From Mesostigma viride (taxonomy: Eukaryota > Streptophyta > Mesostigmatophyceae > Mesostigmatales > Mesostigmataceae), in NCBI GenBank assembly GCA_009746045.1, contig RPFO01000312.1, positions 1,559,639 through 1,623,638 of the forward strand: a stretch of DNA of 64,000 nt, given 5' to 3'. Shown here one piece after another: positions 10,302-22,619 of this stretch; positions within the stretch are counted from its first letter, which is position 1, and each line of letters starts with the position of its first letter. The notes under the pieces were generated by a model. It had not been told where the DNA came from, searched no databases, and saw only the letters and a list, made by a program, of their open reading frames with translations. Made by a program: the position numbers and the translations under genes.

Positions 10302-11092
10302 GGGGCCCTGCAAAGGGTTATCGTGCATGAGGCTCGCTACAGCCGCCGGCGATTGTAATGGTCGTGACCGTTGCGGCAGGGCAGCCTCGGGAGCCACTGA
10401 GCGAAAGTGGTTGGCGGAGCTTTGGAGATAAAGCACCAGGAAAGGGGGGTTGGGTAACGAGAACTACAATCAATCATGAAATGGGTGCAGCGTGGCAGGC
10501 TCACTCATGGGTTCTGTAATTGCCCACTTATTGTTTTAATCAAATGTTGGTGGATTGGTAATAGTGGGAATAGAATCGGTGTTCTCTGAACGTAGTTTCT
10601 TTATAACAGATGAGAATGAACGCCGCTATGTGAGTGGTACTACGGGACGGTGGGCCTTGGGCTGGACCGGTTCCATGAGTTAGAATTAGTTGGCCAGTTT
10701 TGTATGGCCATTTCTAGTTCGTTAAGTTAAGTAGCAATTAAGTTACTGTTGCTGACGGCTCATGAGGCGAGCCCGGGCTACGCCGCCCTAAAGTGCCATT
10801 TGCACGATGTTCTAGGTCTTTTTTTCTTGTCCCGCCCTCCCTCCCTCTTCTTGTGTTTGTTTCTAGGGTAACGAGAACTACAATCAATCATGAAATGGGT
10901 GCAGCGTGGCAGGCTCACTCATGGGTTCTGTAATTGCCCACTTATTGTTTTAATCAAATGTTGGTGGATTGGTAATAGTGGGAATAGAACCGTACTTTCT
11001 ACTCGCCGTATGGCCATCGATAGTTTTCTGATCGAGTGCATTATTATGTTCCATCGGATGCTGTGCTTTGTTCTTCATGGTGAACACCACAG
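10302..11092. repeat. flank with local duplications; no supported gene
   Basis: After the target duplication GGGGC there is no convincing ORF. Positions 10452-10575 are repeated at 10866-10989 (124 bp, offset 414). Between them, 10574-10831 is the second copy of the 258-bp segment at 1535-1792. An ATG with a short frame occurs in the repeated part (10890), but its translation looks random. Confidence 0.7.
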
Positions 11093-13264
11093 CTGGGCGT
11101 CCAAAAAGCAAAGAAAACTGCAACCGGCAGGTCGTCGTCAAAAGCCAAGCCTGCTGCAGTCACCGCCGGGACCATGCAGCTGCCTCCAGCCCTCGAGGCT
11201 GAAAGGGCCGCCAAGATTGCAGCTTTGCAGGCCCAAATCGACGCTATCAACGCGCAGTTCGACCAGCAGATGAGCGCCGTGCCGGCACCCCCTCTCGTGG
11301 CCATGCCACCACCACCCATGCCAGGCTGTCCATCTGCCCACGTGCTGGCACGTAAGTTCCCTTTTTTTCCCCTTTGGTATACGGGCCTTACTGTTGCTTC
11401 ATGGAAACTTACAACGTATCAATTTGCCTGTATTTACCCTTCAACTTTGTGCATTATTATCTTTATGAAGTCCCACACGTTTTGTGTATATTGGTTTTCT
11501 TTGTGTTTCATTCAAGCTGACTTTTGACTTCTTTAATTGCATGTGTCTTTCCTTTTTCATCCAGCCGTGGACGTGGCTGGCACAGTGACACCGGTGCTGG
11601 TGCCCATCCCATGGCACCTGAACCAGGTCCAAATGTGAAGCCCCACTATTCGAAGCAATTATCGCTTCTGCTGGCATGCGAATCTCCATGTATCGATTCA
11701 AAGGCCCTGCCCCAGCCCACTCCGGGGGCTGCTGGTGATGAACCTGTGACGCAGCAGGCCATTCCCTGTAAGTAATATCAGAACACTTCCAATCGTGGTT
11801 GTTTTATTCTTGTCTCTTTTTGCATTGGCATACCTGTATTTTACTTAGCAAGTATCTCAGTTTCTGCACTGACGATGCACTCTAATATTCTTTTCGCTCA
11901 ACCTTATTAAGACCTTGCTATGTTCGTTTGCCACCATAGCATACATAACCCCCATTCACCAGCAGCTTCCCCGTTTCCCATTTGTAAATGCATTCCCTGT
12001 TTGTTTTTATGATCCCAACAAAGTCTCTCTTTTGCAATTGATGTGTGCAGTGCCTTCGCAGGCTTCTTCAAAGAGGAAGGGCATGACACCAGCGCCAGTT
12101 TCCAAGGCCCGGCGCGGATCAACAGAGACCAAGTCCCCATCTGCAACAAATGATCCAGTCCTGCCATCGCCGCAGCCTCTAGAAGAGAACATTGCCGTCC
12201 TTCCACAGCCGCCAACAGCACCTAAGACACGTGCTCAGTGCCCACCACCTTCAGATCTGGGGTTGATGCACTACATCAAGCAGGTGCTCCCTCAGGCCAC
12301 TGTGGTGCCTCTTCCAGCAGAGGTGACAACGACCAACGTACCGGTTGGCACCATCATAGCTCAAAAATGGTTGCTGAAGGCGCGCAAGCAGCTGAGATTG
12401 GGGGATGAGTTGGTGTGGGATGTAGGCCGCATTGCTATGGTCAAGCCACGGAACAAGTACCCGTGGACGCTTGCGTTTCCTAACGGGGATGAGCCAGAAT
12501 CAAGGTATTGCTTTGATCTGAGGAAATTGCACTACGGTGAGGAGGGGTCTGGCGAGCTCTCATGGGTGATGTTGGGCAATGTTACGGTGAACGACCTGCC
12601 TGGAAAGGCAGAAGAAACGAACACGAGTCAAGTGCCTTCCCCCCGGATGTGCCAGCCCCACTGCCACCCTCCACGGCCGTGCCAGCCCCTCTGGCCCCAC
12701 TGCTGCCACCCTCCACGGCCGTGCCAGCCCCTCCGGCCCCACTGCCACCCTCCACGGCCGTGCCAGCCCCTCTGGCCCCACTGCTGCCACCCTCCACGGC
12801 CGTGCCAGCCCCTCCGGCCCCACTGCCACCCTCCACGGCCGTGCCAGCCCCTCCGGCCCCACTGCCACCCTCCACGGGAGGACCAGAGTCATCGGTGGAA
12901 TCCGTGCTTGCCAACATGATGTTGCAGTTGAAAAAAATGCAAGAGGAGCTCGCTGAGAAGAACGCCATCATCAACAAACAAGCGGAGAGATCTGCACCGA
13001 CAGAATCCTGCTCAAGCCTACCAATCCCATGTGTAAGTTCCGCAGCTCCTAGATACGGAAATGTTACCGTCTTTATAATTGTGGATGCCTTGATTAGTTT
13101 GCATTGCGGTTTTGTTGTGTATTCTTTTTCTGACTACTTGCGCAACCCAATGGTCCAAACTCTCTGCTGTTTGCGTGCAGGAAAATACCCCGGACAGCGC
13201 GGCACAAGCAAAACACTGCGAGCTGCTGAATGGCCAGAAGGCAGAAGGCATGGCATCAAACTGA
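11093..13264 (+). CDS. spliced gene: proline-rich protein with short coiled coil, unknown function
   Basis: Proposed exons are 11093-11351 (donor GTAAGT), 11565-11767 (acceptor CATCCAG, donor GTAAGT), 12051-13032 (acceptor GTGTGCAG, donor GTAAGT) and 13181-13264 (acceptor GCGTGCAG, stop TGA). Exon 2 joins exon 3 in frame, and exon 3 joins exon 4 in phase 0. Exon 1 (EAERAAKIAALQAQIDAIN) is one base out of phase with exon 2, so its model is uncertain. Exon 3 has a basic Ser/Pro region, a folded-looking segment (LRLGDELVWDVGRIAMV, then YPWTLAFPNGDEP), repeated VPAP/PPSTA blocks and a coiled coil (LKKMQEELAEKNAIINKQ). A frame change occurs on the C6 run at 12639-12644. No family is recognised. 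A donor and acceptor pair further on (about 13289 and 13492) suggests 3' UTR or alternative splicing. Confidence 0.6.
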
Positions 13265-13789
13265 GTCCAGCCAGTTTTGGAATAGCTGTAAGTTTTCACG
13301 ATCAGGGTGCACAGGATTCCATTTTTTTGCACTACAAAGCGATTTTTTTGTCTCGTGTACGAGCGTGATTTTTTACTGTCTCGTCATTTTGGATTTGGTG
13401 TACATTTGCACATCCTGCAGCCTTTCTGATTCTGGCCCTGCCTTGCTGCTTTGTCCTTCTTAATTGTGCTCCTACGTGCAGGAGCACGTAGAACGAAACA
13501 TGCGGACTCTGAACAGTATGGGAGAGGCATGAGAACTCTTCTCGTGAAGAATTGTGTGAAGATGTACACAAACTTCCCTGATTCCAAGAATGAATCAGTT
13601 TTTCCCTTTCAGCAAGACATGACTACGAATGTCAGTTGACAGCATGTTTGCTGTGGATGATGTATGCAAGCTGTAACATGATATTTATCAATGTAATAAA
13701 TGCACTGATTGTGAGTCATGCCCCTGTTGTAATCATCTTGCATTGTCGTATTTCTGTTGGTCCCTGATAACACCATTTTTTTGTCCCAG
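13265..13789. other. 3' flank of the spliced gene
   Basis: Contains a likely intron (13289-13492) and AT-rich sequence with TGTAA words near 13673 and 13692, the green-algal type of polyadenylation signal. No further gene was seen. Confidence 0.4.
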
Positions 13790-14190
13790 AATGGCTGGAG
13801 AATTCGCCTGTGCATGTTCTTGATTTTCTTGAGATTCTACTCGTTTTTTTGTCCTGAGATTTTCTTGAGATTCTACTCGTTTTTTTGTCCTGATTTTGTC
13901 CTGAGATTGTCCTGAGATTGTCCTGAGATTTTGTCCTGAGATTTTCACTACAAAGTCAAAATCTCAAGACCTGAGTTTTTCACCAGAAATCTCAGGACCC
14001 GAGGTGTGCACTTACCAGATTTTGTGAAGACGAAAAAAATCAGGAAAAATCAGGGCAATCTCAGGAAAAATCTCAGGAAATCTCAAGACGATCTCAAGAC
14101 AATCTCAAGATATCTCAGGATTTCTCAGGATTTCTCAGGATTTCTCAAAAAAAAACTCAGGACGATATCAAGAAATATCAGGACGAATTT
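13790..14190. repeat. degenerate inverted array of a TCCTGAGATTT-like word
   Basis: From 13830 to 13945 the + strand repeats TCCTGAGATT and TCTTGAGATTCTACTCG. From 13960 to 14180 it repeats the complement (AATCTCAGGA, GATCTCAAGA). The block could fold into a long imperfect hairpin. ORFs on either strand only reflect the repeat. Confidence 0.75.
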
Positions 14191-14271
14191 TTTCCGACTT
14201 CCTAGTGGGTTCCCATGGGGATTGGTGGGTGGGTGGGTGGGGTGGTGGGTGTGGGTGTGGGTGTGGGTGTG

Positions 14272-14999
<728 letters not shown>

Positions 15000-15651
15000 A
15001 GTTAGCATATTGGGGCACCAATGTGCTAGATGGATGCAGGTTGAGGAGACCTTTCCAACGCCGTGTCAACCGCCTAGAACAGACAAGGGACTAGAAAGTT
15101 ATCAAGTCCCGAAGTACTGCCGACCGGTGGGCGAGGGCGGGGCACACTCAGGGCATAGTGGACAGGACACGTGGCAGGCCGTGCCTGCACAGGCTTAGCC
15201 TGGACTCTCACGTGACTGGGACACAGTGTACTGAGGGCTCAACGGTACTGTGGCTAGTAGAAGCCAGTAACCAGCCAGCGGGTCTGCAAGGATGTAAGTC
15301 CTTGCAGGACTGTGGCAGGTCCTGTGCTGTCCTAGACACAGGATAGCCAGAGATTCCTGTATGCTGCCTGCAACGAGGATGCAAGGCAGCGATACGAGGC
15401 TCTGGCAATGTAGCGTTGCCCAGCGTTGCTCATGACCGAGGAACAAGGATGGAACGAGGTTGCATATAGCTCGAGGCTCAACGAGGCAACGAGCGTCTTC
15501 ACACACGAACCTTGGTCGTCACGACGAGTGGCGAGCCTATCGAGGGTCGTAGGCCTGGTGTGAGGATAAAGGTTGCTAGCCAGCAGCCTAGGGTCATTCC
15601 AGCCGGCAAGGACCAGGAGCTCACCAGCTCTGCTGACGAGTTGCTGCGCAA
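15000..15651. other. no supported gene
   Basis: Mixed-composition sequence between two microsatellites. I saw no coding exon or known element. Short local inverted words occur (for example AAGGATGTAAGTCCTTG near 15288). Confidence 0.5.
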
Positions 15652-15949
15652 ATGTTGTTGTTGTTGTTCTTGTTGTTGTTGTTGTTCTTGTTCTTGTTCT
15701 TGTTCTTGTTCTTGTTCTTGTTCTTGTTCTTGTTCTTGTTCTTGTTCTTGTTCTTGTTCTTGTTCTTGTTCTTGTTCTTGTTCTTGTTCTTGTTCTTGTT
15801 CTTGTTCTTGTTCTTGTTCTTGTTCTTGTTCTTGTTCTTGTTCTTGTTCTTGTTGTTCTTGTTCTTGTTCTTGTTCTTGTTGTTCTTGTTCTTGTTCTTG
15901 TTCTTGTTCTTGTTCTTGTTCTTGTTCTTGTTGTTCTTGTTGTTCTTCC
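15652..15949. repeat. (TTGTTC)n hexanucleotide array
   Basis: About 300 bp of TTGTTC/TTGTTG units. The Glu/Gln, Leu/Phe and Cys/Ser ORFs are translations of the array. It adjoins the 3' side of the minus-strand LINE remnant at 16130-17029. Confidence 0.97.
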
Positions 15950-16129
15950 ACGTAAGTAGGTGTGCGTTTATTCCGGTGAAATGGGTGTTAGTTTATTTCC
16001 ATATAACAGTTAAGGTGACCCAGGTATGCCAAAAATAGCCTGAAATGCCTAGTTGTGCCTAAATTGGGGTGCCCGCATTAATAAGGCGCTCCCTGCGACC
16101 ATGGTAGCCATTGTACTGAAGATATATCG

Positions 16130-17029
16130 TCATCCGGCATAAGTGTAAAGACCTGGTTCATGCCCATGAGTGCATGGAAGCCGGACTTCCAGTGGGCTGG
16201 GGGTGTCATTGTTAGGGCCCGGGTCCCATACTTTGTGTTGTTCCGTCGCCAGGAGCCAGTAACGACGCATGGCCAGGTTCCAAGAGGAGATAAAACGGCG
16301 GACCACGGCACCTCTCGTGTACGCGGCACGTATAAACGTGAATACGGTCTCGTTGCGAACTTGCCATATGGTGTGAAGCATCGTCGTGCGTAGCCATATC
16401 CATGCCATCTGGTTGGCTGTGAGGCTCGCGTCCCGTAATCCCGTGATGCCGAAAATAACCGTAGATAGTGTGATGGTGGTGGGGGGAGCTGTAATAGCCA
16501 TCGGCCACTTGGCCCATATACCCAGCAGCCATTGCCAAACCCCTGCGAGTTGGCAGTCCAGAAATCTGTGCTCAATTGTTTCATCTGGAAAGTTGCATAA
16601 GCACGCCGCCGCGTGGGAGTACTGATGGTGCAGTTGGGAGTTGACCCCGATGGCCCGATGCATAAGCAGGTGCTGGACGTCGGTGGCCCGTTTGTCAACC
16701 AATGGGTGATCAACTGCCAAGGTAATGTTCTTGATCCAGGTGTAGCCCGGCCACTCGGGGTGCCATGCAGCGCAAGCGACCCGGGTGCATCCTGTGATTT
16801 TTATGTACAGTAGAAGTAGCCGATATCCGAGTCCCCAGTCTGCCGTGTACTCGAAAAGGCACTTCGTCATTGGGGTGCCGCCAGATGTGAGGACCCACCC
16901 AAATTCTAGCGGGTCTAGAGCAAGCGTGTCCAGGCGCCCCTTGCCAACATGCAGCCATGTGGTGTCGCGTATCACTGTGGTGGGGTCCAGGGGTAACATG
17001 CACGCCTGTGACAGTGACCACGGGACCAC
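16130..17029 (-). pseudogene. non-LTR retrotransposon ORF2 C-terminal remnant (zf-RVT type)
   Basis: A 299-residue open frame carries, around residues 143-160, the pattern C-x-C, then ETIEHRFLDC and VWQWLLGIW. This is typical of the zinc-binding region that follows reverse transcriptase in many plant and algal LINEs (Pfam zf-RVT). Trp-rich sequence follows (MAWIWLRTTMLHTIWQVRNE). No RT or endonuclease lies upstream before the window's (TTG)n at 17271, so this is a 5'-truncated copy. The frame is open through the C-terminus, so either it is fairly young or it has been lucky. It is unlike the L1-type LINEs at 24-42 kb in its protein ending. Confidence 0.7.
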
Positions 17030-17270
17030 TCGAACTGATGCGGTGACATTGACATGCTGGAATGTAGGCGTACGATGTAATCAATTTGCCTAGAAGTCCT
17101 TGATCGTCGGGTGTCTCCTGGAGCAATTGTATGGTAACGCCCGTCGACGCGCATACGTTTATTCCAAATATAACCAGTAGTTAATCCCTGCTAAGCCTAG
17201 GGTATCAACTATCAAGATGTCAGTGGCTAAAACGGAGCCTTGCTAGACCACGGAAGCCACTGGACTTGGT

Positions 17271-17281
17271 TCTTGTTGTTC

Positions 17282-17352
<71 letters not shown>

Positions 17353-17432
17353 ATTGTTCTTGTTGTTGTTGTTGCCCACGCCGCACGCCATGGTCAGACA
17401 TGTTAGTACCTGCGGCCCATGTGCGGCGTGGG
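17271..17432. repeat. (TTG)n array next to a 12-bp inverted repeat
   Basis: The TTG array (about 17271-17374) is followed directly by CCCACGCCGCAC (17375-17386). Its exact complement GTGCGGCGTGGG lies at 17421-17432. The same GTGCGGCGTGGG word stands beside an (AAC)n array at about 45695. Confidence 0.85.
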
Positions 17433-17508
17433 AAAATTTCAGTTAGTAGGTATCTACCCGGTACTAATTTTCACGTAACCTTCCGTTGTCCTGACTCCTG
17501 CGGTATGG

Positions 17509-17948
17509 ATGCCAGCTCACGCGCTCGAGCCTGTTGGTGTGTTGTGTGTTGGTGTGGGCACCGACGGTGACTCCTGCCATTTTCCAACAGCTCCATTTCC
17601 AGCAATACAGGTTTGGAACTTTTTAGAGCAGCGTGCCAGGACCTGCAAAGTCTCCGTCGTAATTGAGGCCGCGCCATGCGCACTTAAGTCGTGCATGGGC
17701 CCCCGCACCTGTGCGCAGCTGGTCGCAGCTGTGCATGGCTTGAAGGCCCTGTATTCACGGGGTGTAAGTAGTGGGTATACGATGTAATATTAATGATGGC
17801 TGCTTTCATTGTCCGCCATTTTTCTTAACTTATTTACGCTTATCGTTTGGCATCTTAGGTTGCTTCAGGATTTCTGCAGAATCAACGCAGCTTCCGTGCT
17901 GGTTTTGCTCTTGCGCTCGATCACATCATTTGCCACATAAACATATAA
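17509..17948 (+). CDS. small two-exon gene, unknown function
   Basis: Exon 17509-17763 ends in GGT before the donor GTAAGT. Exon 17859-17948 starts after CATCTTAG and ends with TAA, and the junction is in phase 0 (LYSRG then VASGFLQNQ). The C-terminal half looks like a real folded protein (VWNFLEQRARTCKVSVVIEA, then CAQLVAAVHGLKALYSRG). The first 30 residues are of poorer quality and may be intronic, with a possible acceptor AATACAG at 17607. It ends 39 bp before the start of the CRAL-TRIO gene, in the same frame but separated by its stop. No family is recognised. Confidence 0.45.
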
Positions 17949-17987
17949 GACCAAAAGCTTTACTTTTGGGCGTCTCTCTGGTCGATC

Positions 17988-20900
17988 ATGGAGAATTTGG
18001 GACCTGAATTGACGGAAGAGGAGAAGAATGCCGTCCGGTCATTGCGAGCGGCTACTGTCAACATCAAGGGAGTTGAAAAATTTAGTATGCTGGACTTGGC
18101 GCAGTACTACATTATATCAAAAGACGTCGCCAAGGCTATCGATCGCATCGCGCATGTGATAGCCTTTGAACGACAATATGCTGAGGGGAGGCATCTTCAA
18201 GACCTCAGCATCACAAATCCTGTCAATGTCGCCATTCTGAGCTCTTTCATCCGCCCAGCAGGTCGGGATCATGAGGTATGGATGATTCATGTAACAAGCC
18301 TTTTTGAAGCCCGATCCCAGGTTCTCTTGTTGATATGGCGTTATAGCTGTGCATAGGAAACATGGTCATTTTAAATTTTCATGCCGCCTACATTACCATG
18401 CATTTCCATGGCTGCACCACTTCCCCTTACCTGCAGGTGCAGGCTCTCATTCTTGACGTCTGGTGTCTAAAATTGTTTAGCAACGAAATAATGTCTTGCC
18501 ATCATGCTTCACTTCTTCAGTCCTTGCACTTGTATATGTAACTTAGATTTGCTCCAACCAGCATAATTATGCGTAAGAATTGACAATATTGATCCCAACT
18601 ATTGATAATAAATGCAAATTTCTATTTCGTGGTATTTGTAACGTTCCAGGGGCGCACTGTTCTCTTCCTGGATTATGCAAGCTTTCATCCGCGGAAGTTC
18701 GAGACACCAGAGCAGTGGACTGACCTTGTCCAAGCTATCATGGTGTGGTGCAGCGCTGCCTGCTCAGATATTGGTATGTCAACTACTGTACACTTTTGGG
18801 GGGGGAATGTTACCTGTTGTCAATACATGATTCCATCTCTTGGAGTTTTCTGCTTTCTTCTTGCGTTCAAGCATAGAGTATTCCAATATTGTCAACCTGT
18901 TAGTTGCTCTTTTGAAATATGGGCCCGAAAGCCTTGAAGAGATTACTATCAAATGTCAGTTTGGGTGTGGCCGTGCGTGCTCCAAGTGGGAATGAGGATG
19001 TCATTGTAAATGAGACTCTCATGGGTGGCAGTACGTTGCCAGGAATCCGCTCTTATTCCGCCAACATTGCACAACCACCAAGGTCCTAGACGCTGGATGC
19101 CTTGTGTAGATTTAAAGGAGCTGGGAATCTGTTTTCCTTGTACCTGACCGTGTTCCAACACAGTTTCATGGAGTAGAGGGTACATATGGGTTAAAGGAGC
19201 TGGGAATCTGTTTTCCTTGTACCTGACCGTGTTCCAACACAGTTTCATGGAGTAGAGGGTACATATGGGTTAAAGGAGCTGGGAATCTGTTTTCCTTGTA
19301 CCTGACCGTGTTCCAACACAGTTTCATGGAGTAGAGGGTACATATGGGTTAAAGGAGCTGGGAATCTGTTTTCCTTGTACCTGACCGTGTTCCAACACAG
19401 TTTCATGGAGTAGAGGGTACATATGGGTTAAAGGAGCTGGGAATCTGTTTTCCTTGTACCTGACCGTGTTCCAACACAGTTTCATGGAGTAGGGGGTACA
19501 TATTTTGTCATTATTGGGGTGATGGAAGCCACGCACACGCGGTGACCCTGCATCAGTAGCAAGCGTAATAACTCCTCCCTAGTTTAGGTCATGCAGGAAT
19601 ATTGTTTAGGATGGCAACTGGAGCCATGTTAGAGGCTACTTGTCTTATTACCTAGAACTTGAAATATCATTATTATTATTGAATGATTGCAATAACTATT
19701 GTTGTCTCTTTGATAACTATTGTTATGATTATTACAACTTCAATTATTGTCATTATTGTTGGGACAACGTGTATGCTTGTGCGTTCCTCTCGGTGTCCGT
19801 ACATAGGACTGCCATCAGCCTTGCTCTTTCTCACGCCGCGATTGCTTGTCCACTGGCTCCTCATTTAATCTTAACTCATATCTCCTATTTATCGCACAAA
19901 CATGACCCGATATGGACCTGGCATGACATACTCCTTGTAGCACCGTCAATAGTCTGCTTATTGCCAGTGGGCATGTGGCACGGCGCCCTGGGAGGATGAG
20001 CAGGGTTCCGTTTCAGTCGTTGACGGTAGCAGTCTCTTCTTGTCTTCTTGACAACCTTGCCCCTTGTTCAACACGGTACTGTGCATCATCCCCATGCCCT
20101 AGCCCTATCCTGCCCCAGAGAAGATTGTAGTGACATGGAAGGGTAGCCGCTATAGCTACGCTATAGGGTTCACGTGACATACCTTTTTATATTGCTGTCA
20201 TGCGTGGGGAATCATTATTCTCGTCATTGTCGCGTGGTTCGTTCTCACTATACAGAAATCACCCTATTACTGGCCAGAACTTAGGCCGGGCAACTGTGAT
20301 GGGGTAGGCCGCCGAAAATCCCCAGATCTCCGGCAGTTTCAATCAAGTGTGGAACCCCTTTAATATTGTTCCTTGTAGCATTTATTGTAGCATTGGCATT
20401 GAAGTTTGTGCGTATGTTTCTTTGCAGAGGAGGTGCGGCGCGGCTGCGTGGTGGTGGTGAACATGGAGGGGTTTGGCTGGAGCAACTTCTCGCTCGAGAT
20501 GGAGCGGCGCGCGGCCATCCTCTACCAAGACGGGCTGCCCCTGCGGCTCAAGGCCATCTACCTGCTGCGCCCGCCGCTCCTGGTGCACGCGGTGATTGGT
20601 GCGTGTACGGAGATTGTGCCGCCTGCATGGCAGCACTAGCACTAGCACGGCATATGCGCTAGCACTGGCACATTCGCTAGCGCTAGCACTGGCACATTCG
20701 CTAGCGCTAGCACTGGCACATTCGCTAGCGCTAGCACTGGCACATTCGCTAGCGCTAGCACTGGCACATTCGCTAGCGCTAGCACTGGCACATTCGCTAG
20801 CGCTAGCACTGGCACATTCGCTAGCGCTAGCACTGGCACATTCGCTAGCGCTAGCACTGGCACATTCGCTAGCGCTAGCACTGGCAATAGCACTGGCAAT

Positions 20901-21941
20901 AGCACTAGCGTTAGCACGGCACATGCACTAGCTAGTGGACCTCAGACTGCTAAGTACTGGTAGCGTAGAAGTCTCCACCTCAAAAACATTTTGCGGTGGA
21001 AGGGACCTGGTTGCTAGTTGAGCTTTCCTGGCAAAAGAAAAGTAGCTAAGAGAGCTTCACCGCAAGTACATGATAGTTTATAGACCTTCATTGCGAGAAA
21101 CTGTTAGTACGCTGTGACTAATAGGTAATGGTCAGCTGTAGGAGAAGAGGCTGGGGGAGGGTGCATGCTCTGCTTCAGTCAAAGATGGTGAGGCCTGGTT
21201 CTTCATGTCATCCCAGAGAAGGCAGTTCATAATTCCATTTATGGGGGCATGTATGCTCACAGTTTTTGCCGCCACATTGTCTGCGCTTGGAAACGAAAAC
21301 GAGGCAATGCCTATGCAGCTCCGCCAGGATATGAGCTGTGAGGGCCGGCCAATCGGAGTCTCCTGTATTAAGACCATACAACAGACCGCACATAGCAGAC
21401 CTTATCTTTCATTTGTACGTTATCCTCTAGACACTGCCTCCTTTTGAGGTACCTGTCCCTTTGACAACACCACGTTCTATAAGCGCACGTGTCCTGGAGA
21501 CACCAGCATCCTCTTATTGGCGTGCTCCTTGAGACTATTTGCGCTGCCTTCTATTTGCACGCTCGTCCCCTAGACCGCACTTCTATATGTATGTGCTCCT
21601 GTATTACATGAAACGGTTTTAAGCTGCCTCCTACTTGCGAATAAGAACGCTCGTCCTACTCGTGCAAATACTGGCCCGGTTTGCGCCCTGTACTTGCCGT
21701 GTTTGCAGCCGCGTGCAAGGTGTTCTTGAAGCAAAAGCTTCGCGAGCGGCTGTGCCTCGTGCGCTCCCTCGAGGCGCTGCACGCGTTTGTGCCGCCCGAG
21801 TCGCTGCCCACCTGCATCGGCGGCACATACAACGAGTACGACACGCTTGAGGCGTGGGTGGCGGCAAGAGGGGAGGTGCGCAGGAAAGCACTCCTTGATT
21901 GCGAGGCGGCAGTTAACAAGGAGGCAAGTGACCGCAGTTGA
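17988..21941 (+). CDS. CRAL-TRIO (SEC14-like) lipid-binding protein, four exons
   Basis: Exons are 17988-18275, 18650-18773, 20428-20598 and 21709-21941. They total 816 bp, giving 271 residues and a stop, and all junctions keep the frame (phases 0, 1, 1). Exon 1 has an N-terminal helical part (ELTEEEKNAVRSLRAATVN). The CRAL-TRIO core follows: GRTVLFLDYASFHPRKFETP, then RGCVVVVNMEGFGW, then LPLRLKAIYLLRPPLLVHAV, then ACKVFLKQKLRERL and the signature end ESLPTCIGGTYNEYD. Such proteins bind and move phosphoinositides, tocopherols or other lipids at membranes; the ligand here cannot be told. All splice sites are GT-AG. Introns 2 and 3 hold minisatellites (19112-19505 and 20671-20886). A possible alternative last exon is 18877-18995, also in phase, ending in TGA. 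Confidence 0.85.
19112..19505. repeat. 79-bp minisatellite, 5 copies, in intron 2 of the CRAL-TRIO gene
   Basis: AAAGGAGCTGGG starts at 19114, 19193, 19272, 19351 and 19430, an exact 79-bp period. Copies are nearly identical, and the last diverges at GGAGTAGGGGG. Confidence 0.97.
20671..20886. repeat. 24-bp minisatellite, 9 copies, in intron 3 of the CRAL-TRIO gene
   Basis: Units beginning CATTCGCTAGCGCTAGC recur every 24 bp from 20671. Each contains the palindrome GCTAGCGCTAGC, so the array could form many small hairpins. It begins about 70 bp after the donor of exon 3. Confidence 0.97.
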
Positions 21942-22265
21942 TGCTCGTCAAATGGGGGGAAAAGTGACCACGATTAGCGCATAAAAGATCGGGAAAGTGG
22001 CCGTGGTCAAGGAAGGGAGGAACCGCGGTGAGAAAAAAAAGGGAAAGTGACGGCATGGTCAGTTGACAGCAAGGGCAAGTACCGTGGTCAACAAGTTCGG
22101 CAACTGATCGCGCAGGTAACTGAGGAGAAAAACTGTACACTTGACAAGGGCAGGACGTCGCCGCAGCCGACAGTCACCGAGTAGGGCAAATGACCGTGGT
22201 CAACAAGGACGGTGAAAGAGGAGGGGAAATGGTCGCCGTGAGCAACCCGAGGGGAAGTAATGGTC
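21942..22265. repeat. degenerate minisatellite in the 3' flank of the CRAL-TRIO gene
   Basis: Variants of AAGTGACCGTGGTCAACAAG recur irregularly every 25-40 bp. No gene here. Confidence 0.55.
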
Positions 22266-22380
22266 GGGCTTTACTGGCCATTCATCGCCGGTGGCAATCA
22301 AGTTATTGAAGGAGTTGGTGGCATTTTACCGCTGTACCTGGTTGAAGCTAAGCATGATCCTTGTGAGGAAAGTCAGCGCT

Positions 22381-22612
22381 ATATCAATGAGGCAACCAGT
22401 GCATTCCAGAATTTATCTGGAGAATCCGGGCCATGGTAGCTCGAGCCTGCTGTTATCATACCCATGCTTGTTGGGTCGTTCAGGATGTTCGAAACGAATG
22501 GAGGTGGAAATGTGTATAGCCTTGAATCAAGGAGACAACCAGCGGAGGCCAGAAATCGGGAGAATCCGTACCATGGTAGCTCGAGCCTGCCGTTATCCTG
22601 TCCGCGTTGAAT
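22381..22612 (-). repeat. two copies of dispersed family D (5'-truncated LINE 3' end)
   Basis: 22381-22495 is a diverged copy and 22530-22612 a close copy of a roughly 110-bp segment whose sense 3' end is CTGCGCTGGTTGTCTCCTT. Other copies in this window are at 36098, 37713, 39885, 42131, 46440, 48324 and 63541. Confidence 0.75.
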
Positions 22613-22619
22613 GTTGAAA

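Noticed and set aside
10890-11273. 127-aa ORF starting in the duplicated segment
   Set aside because: Random-looking translation. The overlapping exon frame (EAERAAKIAALQ) is better and ends at a good donor.
19640-19999. Tyr/Cys/Asn-rich ORF
   Set aside because: Lies in CRAL-TRIO intron 2 and reflects TTATTG-rich sequence.
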